64,000 nucleotides of DNA from Lentibacillus sediminis (GTDB taxonomy: Bacteria > Bacillota > Bacilli > Bacillales > Amphibacillaceae). Made by a program: the position numbers and the translations under genes. Below, piece by piece: positions 51,360-59,797 of the stretch (within the stretch, counting starts at the first letter, position 1; every line of letters starts with the position of its first letter). The DNA is taken from the NCBI RefSeq assembly GCF_002763455.1, contig NZ_NIXK01000007.1, positions 186,001 to 250,000 on the forward strand, read 5' to 3'. The notes beneath the pieces are model-generated. The model made no database searches. It was not told the DNA's origin and was given only the letters and a program-made list of their open reading frames with translations.

Positions 51360-53759
51360 TCACTCCCCGGGAACCAGCAGCAATTCCATCCCTTCATCCG
51401 CTCCCATCCTGGTTTCATGATGATTCCCTTCCACCCAGTCATCCATCTGGTCATGGTACCAATCACTTTTAAAATGACCAGATTGCCCGGGAGCAACAAT
51501 ATGGTAACCCGTTTCCATATTGCTTGCATCAATGACAAATCGCCAGGACGCCCCATGATCGACTTCTCCGGTTTCCTGATCATAGCTGGCTGCCATCGGG
51601 GTGACACTGCTTCCCCCAACCGGAATCGGATCCTCATTGTTAAAGAAGTAAGCCAATACCGGATGAATGCCTGATAATGGATGGTAGAACTGTACCTGAT
51701 GATAGTTGCCCCATTGCCAGGCTGTCAGTTCCTCTCCATACTCTTCAGCGAGATGATCCACAGTTTCGCTCAACGATGTTAGCAGCAATTCCTGCAATCC
51801 GCCTCTTTCTTCCACCCAAATTGATCCTTCCCCGCTGATCGCCTCACGTAAAAGTTGATCTGTCGTTTGCGCCCGACCGCTAAATAGCTCCATCACATCT
51901 GGGGGGATGCCAATTCCTCCCTGATACATTAATTTCTCAATCTCATCCATCCAGTGGTGGAAAATTAACGGTTGGGCCTTACCCACCGCATCCTGATAAT
52001 CCCACTCTCCCAGTAACTCAAGTGCTTCTGCTTCTCCGTGAGCAAGTTCCACCCCCTGCAATGCTTCAATAAAAACAGGGACAAACTCCCGCGCCTGCAG
52101 ATTCATCTGATCCATTTGCAATGCTTGCATATCCTCTATGGTCAAATCACTGCCAGCTTCCAGCACTTCCGCTATCCGTTCATATCGGTAAGGCTGTGCC
52201 CACACATTACTGATGTGATACGGGTAGTCCTCCCCGGCAATTTTATTATTCGCGGTGGCAATAAACCCTTTCTCCGGATTGACAACGGTTGGCAATTCAT
52301 CAAACGGAATATATCCATCCCACTCATTTTCCGCTTCCCAGCCTTCAAGCGGCAGCAATGCATTATCACCATTTTCATAGATTGGGATTTTCCCGTTGGC
52401 CTTATAAGCAATGGTTCCATCCTTTGAAGCGAAGACAAAATTCTGTGCCGGGACGTGAAATTTTTCCAAGGCTTCTTCGAACTCATTCCAGTTGCCTGCT
52501 TTATTCATCTCTAAAATGGCTTCAAGCTCTGTCGTGGCCTCCAATGCCGTCCATCTTAAAGACATGACAGTACCCTGCCCGCTGTCCCCGGCGAATTCGG
52601 AAATCACCGGACCATGCCGGGTTTCTACTACCTGATAATCGATGGTCTCGCCGTCTTTTACGTGGATCGGTTCATCAATAATTTCGGCCTGCTCCCATTC
52701 TCCTTCAAACAAAAATTCCTCCGGGTTATCCGGATTGCGCTTTTCCAAATAGAGCTGCTGCACATCCGGACCGGTATTGGTCACACCCCATGCGATGTCC
52801 TGATTATGCCCCAAAATTATCCCAGGCACTCCGGCAAAAATAACCCCGCTCACCTGCACATCCGGCGCTTCCAGATCCATCTGCAGCCAGATGGAGGGCG
52901 TCGCCAGTCCCAAATGTGGATCATCTGCCAGCAGTGGCAGTCCTGATTCAGTTTTCTCCCCGCTGACCACCCAGTTATTGCTTCCATTAAACGAATGTGG
53001 AATCACCGCATGTTCAAAGCTGCTGGCCACATCCACCTCTTCCTCGCCGATGATGGTCGGTTTATTTTCCGGATAGCTCGGAAACAGCTCATACGCCTTT
53101 TCCTCGTCGTAGCGATTCAGCAGATAATAATTGAACGCCTGCCGCTCCCAATGCCCGCCAAGGTCAAATGCCATGTACTTCCCAATGGTAAGGGAATCAA
53201 GTGGCGTCCAATCTGCCGGCTCTGTTCCCATCAGGGTAAACTCAACCGGCAGACTGTCCGTTTCCTTCGCCTCTTGGATATAGGTATTCACCCCATCGGC
53301 AAAGGCCTGCAATACATCTTTACTTTCCTCTGAATACGTATCATAGGATTCCTCTGCCGCTCGCCGCAAACCGAGCGAGCGAAAATATTTATCCTGCTCC
53401 ACCATTCCCTCGCCAACCACTTCACTCAATGTCCCCGACGCCTGTCTCCGGGAAAGCTCCATCTGAAACAACCGGTGCTGTGCCTGCACATAACCCTGAG
53501 CAACATATAGATCATGCTCATTTTCCGCTTTAATATGCGGAACCCCGTTCGCATCGGTCACCACCGTCACTTCATTTTCCAGTACCGGCAAAGTCAGCGT
53601 TCCCTCAAGTTCCGGCAGCGATTTGTTTATGTATGCGTTTCCAAGAAAAAGCAAAAAAAGTACCAGGAGAATGGTCGCCCCCAGACTGTATAACGCTATC
53701 TTCTTTTTGCTGATTTTCCTTCTCTTCCTTGTTTCTGGCATGGTTCTCTCTTCTATCAC
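51360..53759 (-). CDS. Penicillin acylase family protein (Ntn hydrolase)
   Basis: A 799-residue exported enzyme of the penicillin/acyl-homoserine-lactone acylase family. One N-terminal span (KKIALYSLGATILLVLFLLF) is a signal anchor. An alpha-chain region is followed by the self-cleavage site FNGS-NNWVV, where Ser260 becomes the N-terminal nucleophile; beta-chain motifs GVTNTGPDVQQLYLE and RHGPVIS are present. It cleaves amide bonds of acylated amino compounds; whether these are beta-lactams, quorum signals or peptides is open. GTG 53759 follows AAGGGGGAG. Confidence 0.9.
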   Translation of the reverse strand: MIEERTMPETRKRRKISKKKIALYSLGATILLVLFLLFLGNAYINKSLPELEGTLTLPVLENEVTVVTDANGVPHIKAENEHDLYVAQGYVQAQHRLFQMELSRRQASGTLSEVVGEGMVEQDKYFRSLGLRRAAEESYDTYSEESKDVLQAFADGVNTYIQEAKETDSLPVEFTLMGTEPADWTPLDSLTIGKYMAFDLGGHWERQAFNYYLLNRYDEEKAYELFPSYPENKPTIIGEEEVDVASSFEHAVIPHSFNGSNNWVVSGEKTESGLPLLADDPHLGLATPSIWLQMDLEAPDVQVSGVIFAGVPGIILGHNQDIAWGVTNTGPDVQQLYLEKRNPDNPEEFLFEGEWEQAEIIDEPIHVKDGETIDYQVVETRHGPVISEFAGDSGQGTVMSLRWTALEATTELEAILEMNKAGNWNEFEEALEKFHVPAQNFVFASKDGTIAYKANGKIPIYENGDNALLPLEGWEAENEWDGYIPFDELPTVVNPEKGFIATANNKIAGEDYPYHISNVWAQPYRYERIAEVLEAGSDLTIEDMQALQMDQMNLQAREFVPVFIEALQGVELAHGEAEALELLGEWDYQDAVGKAQPLIFHHWMDEIEKLMYQGGIGIPPDVMELFSGRAQTTDQLLREAISGEGSIWVEERGGLQELLLTSLSETVDHLAEEYGEELTAWQWGNYHQVQFYHPLSGIHPVLAYFFNNEDPIPVGGSSVTPMAASYDQETGEVDHGASWRFVIDASNMETGYHIVAPGQSGHFKSDWYHDQMDDWVEGNHHETRMGADEGMELLLVPGE

Positions 53760-53894
53760 ATCGACTCCCCCTTGAGAAAATAGTACCATTAGAGCGAGAG
53801 GAACTCAATCAGAATTTTCTTTTCAGTCGGTCTGCTAGCAAAGAAGAAATCAGAAATATATTAAAAGTCTAAAGGAATGTGTGATCGATTGTGA

Positions 53895-53900
53895 TATAAT
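53895..53900 (+). promoter_or_regulatory. Extended -10 promoter of the holin-like toxin
   Basis: A perfect TATAAT preceded by TG at the extended -10 position (TGATATAAT). No good -35 is seen. It gives a leader of about 80 nt before the toxin start. Confidence 0.65.
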
Positions 53901-53949
53901 GGGAGAATAATAGACTGGCTTCGCATGAGGGGTTGGGCACACTGTTTTA

Positions 53950-53977
53950 CCTTCTGGGATTCTTCCCAAGGAGGAGG
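53950..53977 (+). promoter_or_regulatory. Hairpin hiding the toxin ribosome-binding site
   Basis: CCTTCT (53950-53955) can pair with AGGAGG (53969-53974), one G-U pair, stacked on GGGA (53956-53959) with TCCC (53964-53967) and a TTCT loop. A second, overlapping AGGAGG (53972-53977) is 8 nt from the ATG. This resembles leaders of known type I toxins, where translation is kept low. Confidence 0.6.
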
Positions 53978-53985
53978 TGTTGTTC

Positions 53986-54069
53986 ATGGAAACTAATGAT
54001 GTATTGATGCTGATGATATCATTCGGCATGTTAATTGCATTTGTCGTTTCTGATCAAAACAAAAAATAA
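53986..54069 (+). CDS. Holin-like type I toxin peptide (27 aa)
   Basis: A 27-residue single-span peptide: charged-light start METNDVLMLM, hydrophobic ISFGMLIAFVV, short basic tail SDQNKK. This is the shape of the putative holin-like toxin family (TxpA/BsrG-like membrane peptides) of Bacillales. It has its own promoter, a strong but sequestered ribosome site, a terminator, and a convergent antisense RNA. Overproduction would be expected to harm the membrane. Confidence 0.7.
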   Translation: METNDVLMLMISFGMLIAFVVSDQNKK

Positions 54070-54202
54070 CCCCTCATATGCTTAGGAAGGCTACTGAGGG
54101 ATTATTGTCCTAATGTGCCTAGCCCCTCTTGATGGGGTTCGGTCTATTGCAACCGTTCCATGTTACCAGCATGGGACGGTTTTTACTATTTTATGGGTTT
54201 CT
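54058..54202 (-). ncRNA. Predicted antisense RNA (antitoxin) of the holin-like toxin
   Basis: A ~145-nt RNA is predicted from its promoter (54209-54238) to a terminator in which AAUCCCUCA (54095-54103 read in reverse) pairs with UGAGGGGUU (54068-54076), followed by a U-rich tract complementary to the toxin's 3' codons. It overlaps the last codons and the whole 3' untranslated part of the toxin mRNA, as RatA does for TxpA. Ends are approximate. Confidence 0.55.
54153..54184 (+). terminator. Terminator of the toxin mRNA
   Basis: CCGTTCCATG (54153-54162) pairs with CATGGGACGG (54170-54179), one G-T pair, then five T residues. Confidence 0.85.
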
Positions 54203-54208
54203 TCTGAT

Positions 54209-54238
54209 AGTATACCATGTTTTTGTATGGAGTAACAA
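54209..54238 (-). promoter_or_regulatory. Promoter of the antisense RNA
   Basis: On the minus strand, TTGTTA (54233-54238) and TATACT (54209-54214) are 18 bp apart. Confidence 0.6.
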
Positions 54239-54327
54239 ATGAAAATTTACTACTCCATGCAATGATGCTGATGATCGTTTTCGGCATGTTAATTGCATTT
54301 GTCGTTTCCAAGATAAACAAAAACTAA
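54225..54327 (+). pseudogene. Decayed second copy of the holin-like toxin
   Basis: The frame MMLMIVFGMLIAFVVSKINKN (start 54262, stop 54325-54327) matches the intact toxin from its LMLMISFGML segment on, and DNA identity is high there. The 5' part is frameshifted: ATG GAG TAA replaces the original start and there is no ribosome site. The remainder of the 54070-54426 gap holds the two antisense promoters. Confidence 0.7.
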
Positions 54328-54361
54328 CCTCTAAAACGCTTTCGCCAGCCAGCTTACTATG

Positions 54362-54390
54362 AGTATACCACGTTTTCAGAATTTGTAAAC
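54362..54390 (-). promoter_or_regulatory. Second copy of the antisense promoter
   Basis: On the minus strand, TTTACA and TATACT (54362-54367) are 16 bp apart. The surrounding AGTATACCACGTTTT is nearly identical to the first antisense promoter area, so the promoter outlived its toxin gene. Confidence 0.5.
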
Positions 54391-54426
54391 TTCAAAGTTG
54401 CAGAGTGCAGAATTCACCCCGAAGAG

Positions 54427-55278
54427 CTAAAACAAACCCAACTGCCTCGGCGCGAGCCCTTCATACTCAATTCCAAGCAGCTCCTGAAAATCCTTGGCAT
54501 TCCCGGCTGCGTCCCCGCCAGAATTATTATTAAATAGCACAATAACATCTTTTGATGCTTCCGCCAGCTTAAGAACCCGCTCTTTCCACTCCAGCAACTC
54601 TTCCTTATTATACTTATACAAATAACGAACTTCCCGCCAATTGGTATCGGCGCTATTTGGTTTCGTCCATCCATGTACATTCCGGCCATGCATGCGAACC
54701 AGCGTCAAACTCTGATTCGTAGCTTCCGGCACGATCGGGACCGAGCCATCGCCCGCTTGCGGCTCATCGCAAATAGCATGAATCCATCCTTCCTCCTTCA
54801 TGAAGGAAAGCGTGCTCTCGCGGAATTTGCTGCTGAACCAGGACTGATTCCTGAATTCCAGCGCTGCCGGGATATCACCTATCATTTTCTTGCAGTATCT
54901 TAAGTAATCCACATTCTCTTTCTTGCAATCAAACCATGGTGGAAATTGAAACAGCACCATCGCCAGTTTCCCCGCATCCTGATACGGTTTCAGCGACTCC
55001 TTGAATGCTGCAAACATCTCCTCTTTTGTCTCAAAAGAAATCTCGCCGCGCTGATGACCCGTCATTCCCTGATAGGCCTTTACGACAAAACGGAAATTCT
55101 CCGGCGTCTCCCTGACCCACTTGGCCGCATTGCGTACCGGCTGCACCGCATAAAAGGATGCGTCCACTTCCACCACAGGAAAATGACTGCCGTATTCTTC
55201 TAGCTTATCCCCCGCTTTGATTTGCGGAGGGTACAGGGAATAGTGATCCCCCCAGCCTGTTACTCCTATATAAATCAT
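54427..55278 (-). CDS. DUF72 family protein (YunF-like)
   Basis: A 283-residue TIM-barrel-type DUF72 protein. Diagnostic words are YIGVTGWGDHYSLYP, VVEVDASFYAVQP, FRFVVKAYQGMTGH, LFQFPPWF and ALEFRNQSWF. Its role in cells is not established. ATG 55278 follows GGAGGT. It starts 23 bp after the padR gene, and may be the last gene of the ABC/PadR operon. Confidence 0.9.
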   Translation of the reverse strand: MIYIGVTGWGDHYSLYPPQIKAGDKLEEYGSHFPVVEVDASFYAVQPVRNAAKWVRETPENFRFVVKAYQGMTGHQRGEISFETKEEMFAAFKESLKPYQDAGKLAMVLFQFPPWFDCKKENVDYLRYCKKMIGDIPAALEFRNQSWFSSKFRESTLSFMKEEGWIHAICDEPQAGDGSVPIVPEATNQSLTLVRMHGRNVHGWTKPNSADTNWREVRYLYKYNKEELLEWKERVLKLAEASKDVIVLFNNNSGGDAAGNAKDFQELLGIEYEGLAPRQLGLF

Positions 55279-55301
55279 TAGGTACCTCCATAAACAAAAC
55301 A

Positions 55302-55799
55302 TTAATCCTTTGCGATCATATCCAGCCACTTAATATCTGCCTCCAGATGAAGCAAAGCCCCCTCTACCAGCATCCGCATGGTATCATTCCCGGATCGATT
55401 CATTTGCTGTTTCATCTGGGTGAGGTGGAGGACGTCCTTTATCATCGTTTGCTTTTGAGCTTGGATCATTTGCTGTTTATCTTCATAGTCAACATGGCTC
55501 GCACAAAGGTATTTAAAGTAAAATTCATCTTTGAGCAACGAACGCTCGACTGGCTCTTCCAACCAGGACCAAAGCGTTTCCACACCTTTTTCCGTAATCG
55601 TATATAGTTTTCGGTCCTTCTGGTCATTTCCCGGGGATTCAATCAGGTCATCCCTCTCCAGCCTGTCTAGTGTCGTGTATACCTGCCCGGCATTCAGCGG
55701 CCACATACTCTGGACAAGCTCGTCGAATCCGGTTTTCAGCTCATAACCATGTCTTGGTCTTTCATATAGCAATGCAAGTAGTGAGTGTTTTACTGACAT
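55302..55799 (-). CDS. PadR family transcriptional regulator
   Basis: A 165-residue PadR protein: N-terminal winged helix (HSLLALLYERPRHGYELKTG, LNAGQVYTTLDRLERDDLIE) and a C-terminal helical dimerisation part. It lies 12 bp after the ABC permease gene it probably controls. The operon promoter contains a 32-bp palindrome overlapping the -10 box, its likely binding site. Confidence 0.92.
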   Translation of the reverse strand: MSVKHSLLALLYERPRHGYELKTGFDELVQSMWPLNAGQVYTTLDRLERDDLIESPGNDQKDRKLYTITEKGVETLWSWLEEPVERSLLKDEFYFKYLCASHVDYEDKQQMIQAQKQTMIKDVLHLTQMKQQMNRSGNDTMRMLVEGALLHLEADIKWLDMIAKD

Positions 55800-55811
55800 A
55801 AAGATCCCCGC

Positions 55812-58280
55812 TTATTCATAGGATATCGCTTCCTTTATCGAAATACGTGATGCTGAATTGCCTGGCAGCCAGGAAGCAAGTAGTGTAAACAAAATTCCAC
55901 CCGCAATTGCTATAAGTAAGCTATTCCAAGGAATGATAAAGCTTAGTAAACCCAGCGCATCAGCTGAAATGGAATTCAAATAAATAACTAAAATTCCATA
56001 TAGCACCCCAACAATCACACCAGCAATACCGATAAATAAACCTTCCGCTATAATCATAAATTGGACTTGCCTTTTTGTAAAACCAATCGCCCGCATTGTC
56101 CCTATTTCTTTCACCCGTTCCATGGTATTCATAAATAATGTGTTGCTAGTACCAATGGCTGAAATGGCAATGATTAATAGTAACAGACCTTGCATCAATT
56201 CTTCCATTCCTGATACCCCGCTTGTATATTGTTCTTTGGTTAAAGTAATCGTATTTATCCTGTTAATTTCCAGGCCGAAAGTACTTTCCAAAGCCAATAC
56301 CGCAGCAGAAATTGTATCCTCATCCACTACATCCAATGCAAGATGATAGTCATGTGGCCAATTGAGTTCATTTTTCACTACATTTTCCTCCGCGAAGGCA
56401 ACATAACTTGTATTATGGGAGGTTTGGACACTCCCTTTCACAAAAAAGTTTTGCTCACCGGCTGGCGTATTCAGCGTCAGGATATCACCTGCACCGCCGC
56501 CCCATTCCATGAGCGCCCGTTCCCCAACATAAATATAAGGATGGTCACTGTTTCCTTCCGCTTCCTCTACAACTGCAAATGTCTCAGCACTGCTTATATC
56601 GGGAAAAGACATGATGGAAAACTCCCGCAGTTCCCCGGACTTTGTATGCCATGTTACATTGGGGATTTCTGTATACGGATTTACATTCTCCACACCTTCC
56701 AGACTCCTTACGACTTCCAGAGCCGTGTCCGTCCATGGTGTTTCTTTTTCAACAATGATATCCCCGCCAAAGGTTGCATCGATTTCATCCTCCATGCCTT
56801 CAGGTAATGATGTCAGTGCTGCACTCATAAACAAGGCCAGACTCACACCAATCGCGAGCATTGCTGCCGTATTTGCATTTCTTCTTTCAAATTGTTTGAT
56901 GGAGCGAAGCGCTTGTTTTCCGGAAAAACGAAAGATGAATGTCAATACAGGGCGGACAATGATTTGCATACCTCTTACCCACAATGGGAATAATAACACA
57001 AGCCCGACGAATAAAAACAAAAATGCCCACACATTATCAATCAATCCAATTCCAGTAAAAACAACTCCCAGTATGATTCTCCATTTATTGAGTTTGTTAA
57101 AACTGCTTTGTGCTGCACTTGTGCCGAGCATCGCTTTTAAAATCGGCGTTTTCCCTGCTTTGTACATCGGCCATGCTGCTGCCAAAAATGGAAATAGGAT
57201 TCCGACGATGATAGAGATGATTACCGGTCCCGTGATGATGACATCATAATCAATATTTTGGGTGACAATAGAGGAAACCAGCATTTCCTGGAAGTATAGC
57301 CCGAACCAAATTCCAAGACCCAAACCTACAACAGTTCCGATCACAGCCAGAAACCCAATTTCCTTCACAATAAGTCCCACGACATTTCCGCCTGTGTATC
57401 CGAGGCTTTTCATGATCCCGATTTCTCTTTTTCTCTCAATAATACTCGTATTGATCATATTAAAAGCGATAAATGAGCTGATGAAGATGGACAGTATGGC
57501 AATCAGGTCGAACACATAATAAAGTCCTTCCACATCATTATTTTGCTGACTATCCGCAACAATCGGCTGAACAAATAAATTCGAACCTTCCAATTCTGAT
57601 TGATAAATTGCTAAAAGTTGATCCTCACCTGTGTCTTCATTTACTTTAAATCTTAAATTGGAAATCTGGTTTTCCATCCCTGTCGATTGTTGAAGTTTGT
57701 CTAAAGGAACCATTACTTGAATATCCTGAAACATTGCAGACTCTAACGTTTCGGGACTGTTTAACATGCTTCCTTCATGAACTATAGCTGTAATTTCTAA
57801 GCTTCCCATATCCTGAAAAGAAATTTGATCCCCTATTTCTTTTTCGAAAAGCGCTGCTGTATTTTCCGTTATAATGAGCCCTTCTTTTGTAACATCTCCC
57901 TCGCTTACAGATAATTTAATTAGATCATTATCAAAATCAGAAACCCCCGTGAACCGGACAGAGGATTGCATTGGATGATCTGTTTCCATCTCCGCAAAGC
58001 CTTTTTGGTTAAGTAGCGACACCTGCTCTTCCACTTCTTCATGCTCCTGCAGCCAAGCCAGGTCATTTTCAAAAAAAGTGCCATCATTACTTTGAACCCA
58101 AAAATCGGCATCGCCTGCATTTAACTGTTCCTGTTCATCAATTAAATTGGAAAAAGTAGACTTTGAAATGAGCATACTCGTCATTACAGCGACACCAAGA
58201 ACAAGAGCAGCCAGCGTAAAAAAGAAACGTTTTTTATGACACGTAATATTACGCCATGAAACGAGAAAGGAATTCTGCAT
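55812..58280 (-). CDS. FtsX-like ABC transporter permease
   Basis: An ~822-residue permease with two FtsX-type units: span 1 (FFTLAALVLGVAVMTSMLIS), a ~220-residue extracellular domain, three spans, then a second block (NANTAAMLAIGVSLALFMSA), another extracellular domain and three C-terminal spans. This is the MacB/YknZ-like plan that works with the ATPase encoded upstream. The ATG 58280 overlaps the 3' end of the ATPase gene. Probable role: export of, or defence against, membrane-active compounds. Confidence 0.9.
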   Translation of the reverse strand: MQNSFLVSWRNITCHKKRFFFTLAALVLGVAVMTSMLISKSTFSNLIDEQEQLNAGDADFWVQSNDGTFFENDLAWLQEHEEVEEQVSLLNQKGFAEMETDHPMQSSVRFTGVSDFDNDLIKLSVSEGDVTKEGLIITENTAALFEKEIGDQISFQDMGSLEITAIVHEGSMLNSPETLESAMFQDIQVMVPLDKLQQSTGMENQISNLRFKVNEDTGEDQLLAIYQSELEGSNLFVQPIVADSQQNNDVEGLYYVFDLIAILSIFISSFIAFNMINTSIIERKREIGIMKSLGYTGGNVVGLIVKEIGFLAVIGTVVGLGLGIWFGLYFQEMLVSSIVTQNIDYDVIITGPVIISIIVGILFPFLAAAWPMYKAGKTPILKAMLGTSAAQSSFNKLNKWRIILGVVFTGIGLIDNVWAFLFLFVGLVLLFPLWVRGMQIIVRPVLTFIFRFSGKQALRSIKQFERRNANTAAMLAIGVSLALFMSAALTSLPEGMEDEIDATFGGDIIVEKETPWTDTALEVVRSLEGVENVNPYTEIPNVTWHTKSGELREFSIMSFPDISSAETFAVVEEAEGNSDHPYIYVGERALMEWGGGAGDILTLNTPAGEQNFFVKGSVQTSHNTSYVAFAEENVVKNELNWPHDYHLALDVVDEDTISAAVLALESTFGLEINRINTITLTKEQYTSGVSGMEELMQGLLLLIIAISAIGTSNTLFMNTMERVKEIGTMRAIGFTKRQVQFMIIAEGLFIGIAGVIVGVLYGILVIYLNSISADALGLLSFIIPWNSLLIAIAGGILFTLLASWLPGNSASRISIKEAISYE

Positions 58281-58962
58281 AGTCCTCATCCTCTCTTTGC
58301 ACTTCCGTCTCTATAACGCCATCTTTAAACAACACAATCCGGTCCGCATGCCCTGCCGCAAACATATCATGTGTTACCATGACAATCGTCTGCCCCCTTT
58401 CCTGATGAAAAGAAGACAATAAATCCAAAATGTCACTGGAACGTTCTCTGTCCAGGTTTCCGGTTGGTTCATCTGCAAGCAGAATCGCCGGCTTATGGAT
58501 CAGTGCACGCGCTATCGCCACACGCTGCTGCTGTCCGCCACTCAGTTCATGAGGAAATCGCTTTTCATAGTCTGTGAGAGCCACAGCCTTCAACAGTTCC
58601 TGAACCTCATCCGGATTTACTTTCTGCCGATCCGCATGCAGAGGAAACGTAATATTCTCATAGACAGTGAGTGTCGGCAGGAGCTGATAATTTTGAAAAA
58701 CAAAACCTATATCTTTTCTTCTGATGATGGTTCGCTGTTTCTCTGATTTTGTTTGCAGCTCTTCCCCGTCCAGTTCTATCCGGCCAGTTGATGGAATATC
58801 CATCCCTCCGATCAATTGAAGGAGGGTGCTTTTCCCGGATCCGCTTGGCCCCATGATCGCCACAAATTCCCCCTCTTTAACGGAGAAATCAATCCCTTTC
58901 AAAACAGTAGTTACTTCTTTTCCATTTTTGAACTCTTTTGTCACATCAGCTACCTTAATCAT
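58249..58962 (-). CDS. ABC transporter ATP-binding protein (LolD/MacB type)
   Basis: A 237-residue ATPase with Walker A GPSGSGKST, Q-loop VFQNYQLLPTLTVYENI, signature ELSGGQQQRVAI and Walker B ILLADEPTGNLD, the LolD/MacB pattern. It overlaps both neighbours (4 nt with the membrane gene before, 32 nt with the permease after). Confidence 0.93.
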   Translation of the reverse strand: MIKVADVTKEFKNGKEVTTVLKGIDFSVKEGEFVAIMGPSGSGKSTLLQLIGGMDIPSTGRIELDGEELQTKSEKQRTIIRRKDIGFVFQNYQLLPTLTVYENITFPLHADRQKVNPDEVQELLKAVALTDYEKRFPHELSGGQQQRVAIARALIHKPAILLADEPTGNLDRERSSDILDLLSSFHQERGQTIVMVTHDMFAAGHADRIVLFKDGVIETEVQREDEDYAEFLSRFMA

Positions 58963-59624
58963 GCCTTTTCACCCTTTCGATTTGCTGGAAACACGGTGTA
59001 GGACCAGGAGTAAAGAAAATCTATCACAAACACCAGCGCCCATAATTGCGATAATCCATACAATAATTCATTTGGATAAGGTGTTTCCGCCAAATTTTCC
59101 GTTCCTTCCATGCTCACCCACGATAAATCCGTAATGTATTGCATAAATTGCTCTGTACTATTTGAGGTGTACAGCCATATCCCCAGCTGAACTGCAGTGA
59201 AAATAGCCAAATGCAACATGGCACTTCGTCGATACTTTTTCGCTATGTATCCTGGGTCTTTTTGCTTGGACATTATTGCTATATCCTTGTCCGTGAGAAG
59301 CTTCACCCCGCGCCACTTTCCAATTTTGCTGCGCATCCAGCGATCCAGCTTTCGAAAGTCAGCAATACCAAATGTGCATGCATAAATCACAAAAATGGTA
59401 ATAACTATCTGAAACGTGGAAATCTCCCCGGTTTCCTGGTAAATTAACATGGCCAGTAATGCCTCGAATACCAACAAAACTAGAAAAGCAAGAAGGAAAA
59501 ATAAACTAAGCCGCTGTTTTCCAAAAAGATAGCGCACGATGCCAAAAAGGAAGAGAGAGATCACGGACAATACTTCCGCGAAAATAAACAATTCCCATTG
59601 ATATTGGACGAGCAAATTGATCAT
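58959..59624 (-). CDS. Integral membrane protein of the PadR-ABC operon, unknown
   Basis: A 221-residue protein with about five spans (FIFAEVLSVISLFLFGIVRY, LSLFFLLAFLVLLVFEALLA, IVITIFVIYACTFGIADF, and two near the C-terminus) and a basic cytoplasmic loop (WMRSKIGKWRGVKLL). First gene of the operon; its stop overlaps the ATPase start. No family recognised; it may be an accessory part of the transporter. Confidence 0.7.
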   Translation of the reverse strand: MINLLVQYQWELFIFAEVLSVISLFLFGIVRYLFGKQRLSLFFLLAFLVLLVFEALLAMLIYQETGEISTFQIVITIFVIYACTFGIADFRKLDRWMRSKIGKWRGVKLLTDKDIAIMSKQKDPGYIAKKYRRSAMLHLAIFTAVQLGIWLYTSNSTEQFMQYITDLSWVSMEGTENLAETPYPNELLYGLSQLWALVFVIDFLYSWSYTVFPANRKGEKA

Positions 59625-59643
59625 TGGATGAACCTCACTTTTA

Positions 59644-59696
59644 TATATACTCAGTAACTATTTACTAAGTATATATATACGCAGTATTTACGTCAA
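59644..59696 (-). promoter_or_regulatory. Promoter with overlapping PadR operator
   Basis: On the minus strand, TTGACG (59691-59696) and TATACT (59668-59673) have 17-bp spacing. A near-perfect palindrome (TATATACT-C-AGTAA with TTTACTAAGTATATA, 59644-59675) covers the -10 box and the start of transcription, so a bound repressor would block polymerase. Confidence 0.75.
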
Positions 59697-59750
59697 TAAT
59701 TACTTTAAAAAATTTTCTTAAATGAATGTGAAAAATTCCATAAAAAGAAA

Positions 59751-59786
59751 GCAGCCGTATTTTTCCTTTTAGAAAAATGCGGCTGC
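59751..59786 (-). terminator. Terminator of the HD-domain gene
   Basis: GCAGCCGTATTTTT pairs with AAAAATGCGGCTGC (one mismatch) between 59751 and 59786; the minus strand then has a T-rich tract. Confidence 0.88.
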
Positions 59787-59797
59787 CAACCTATAAA

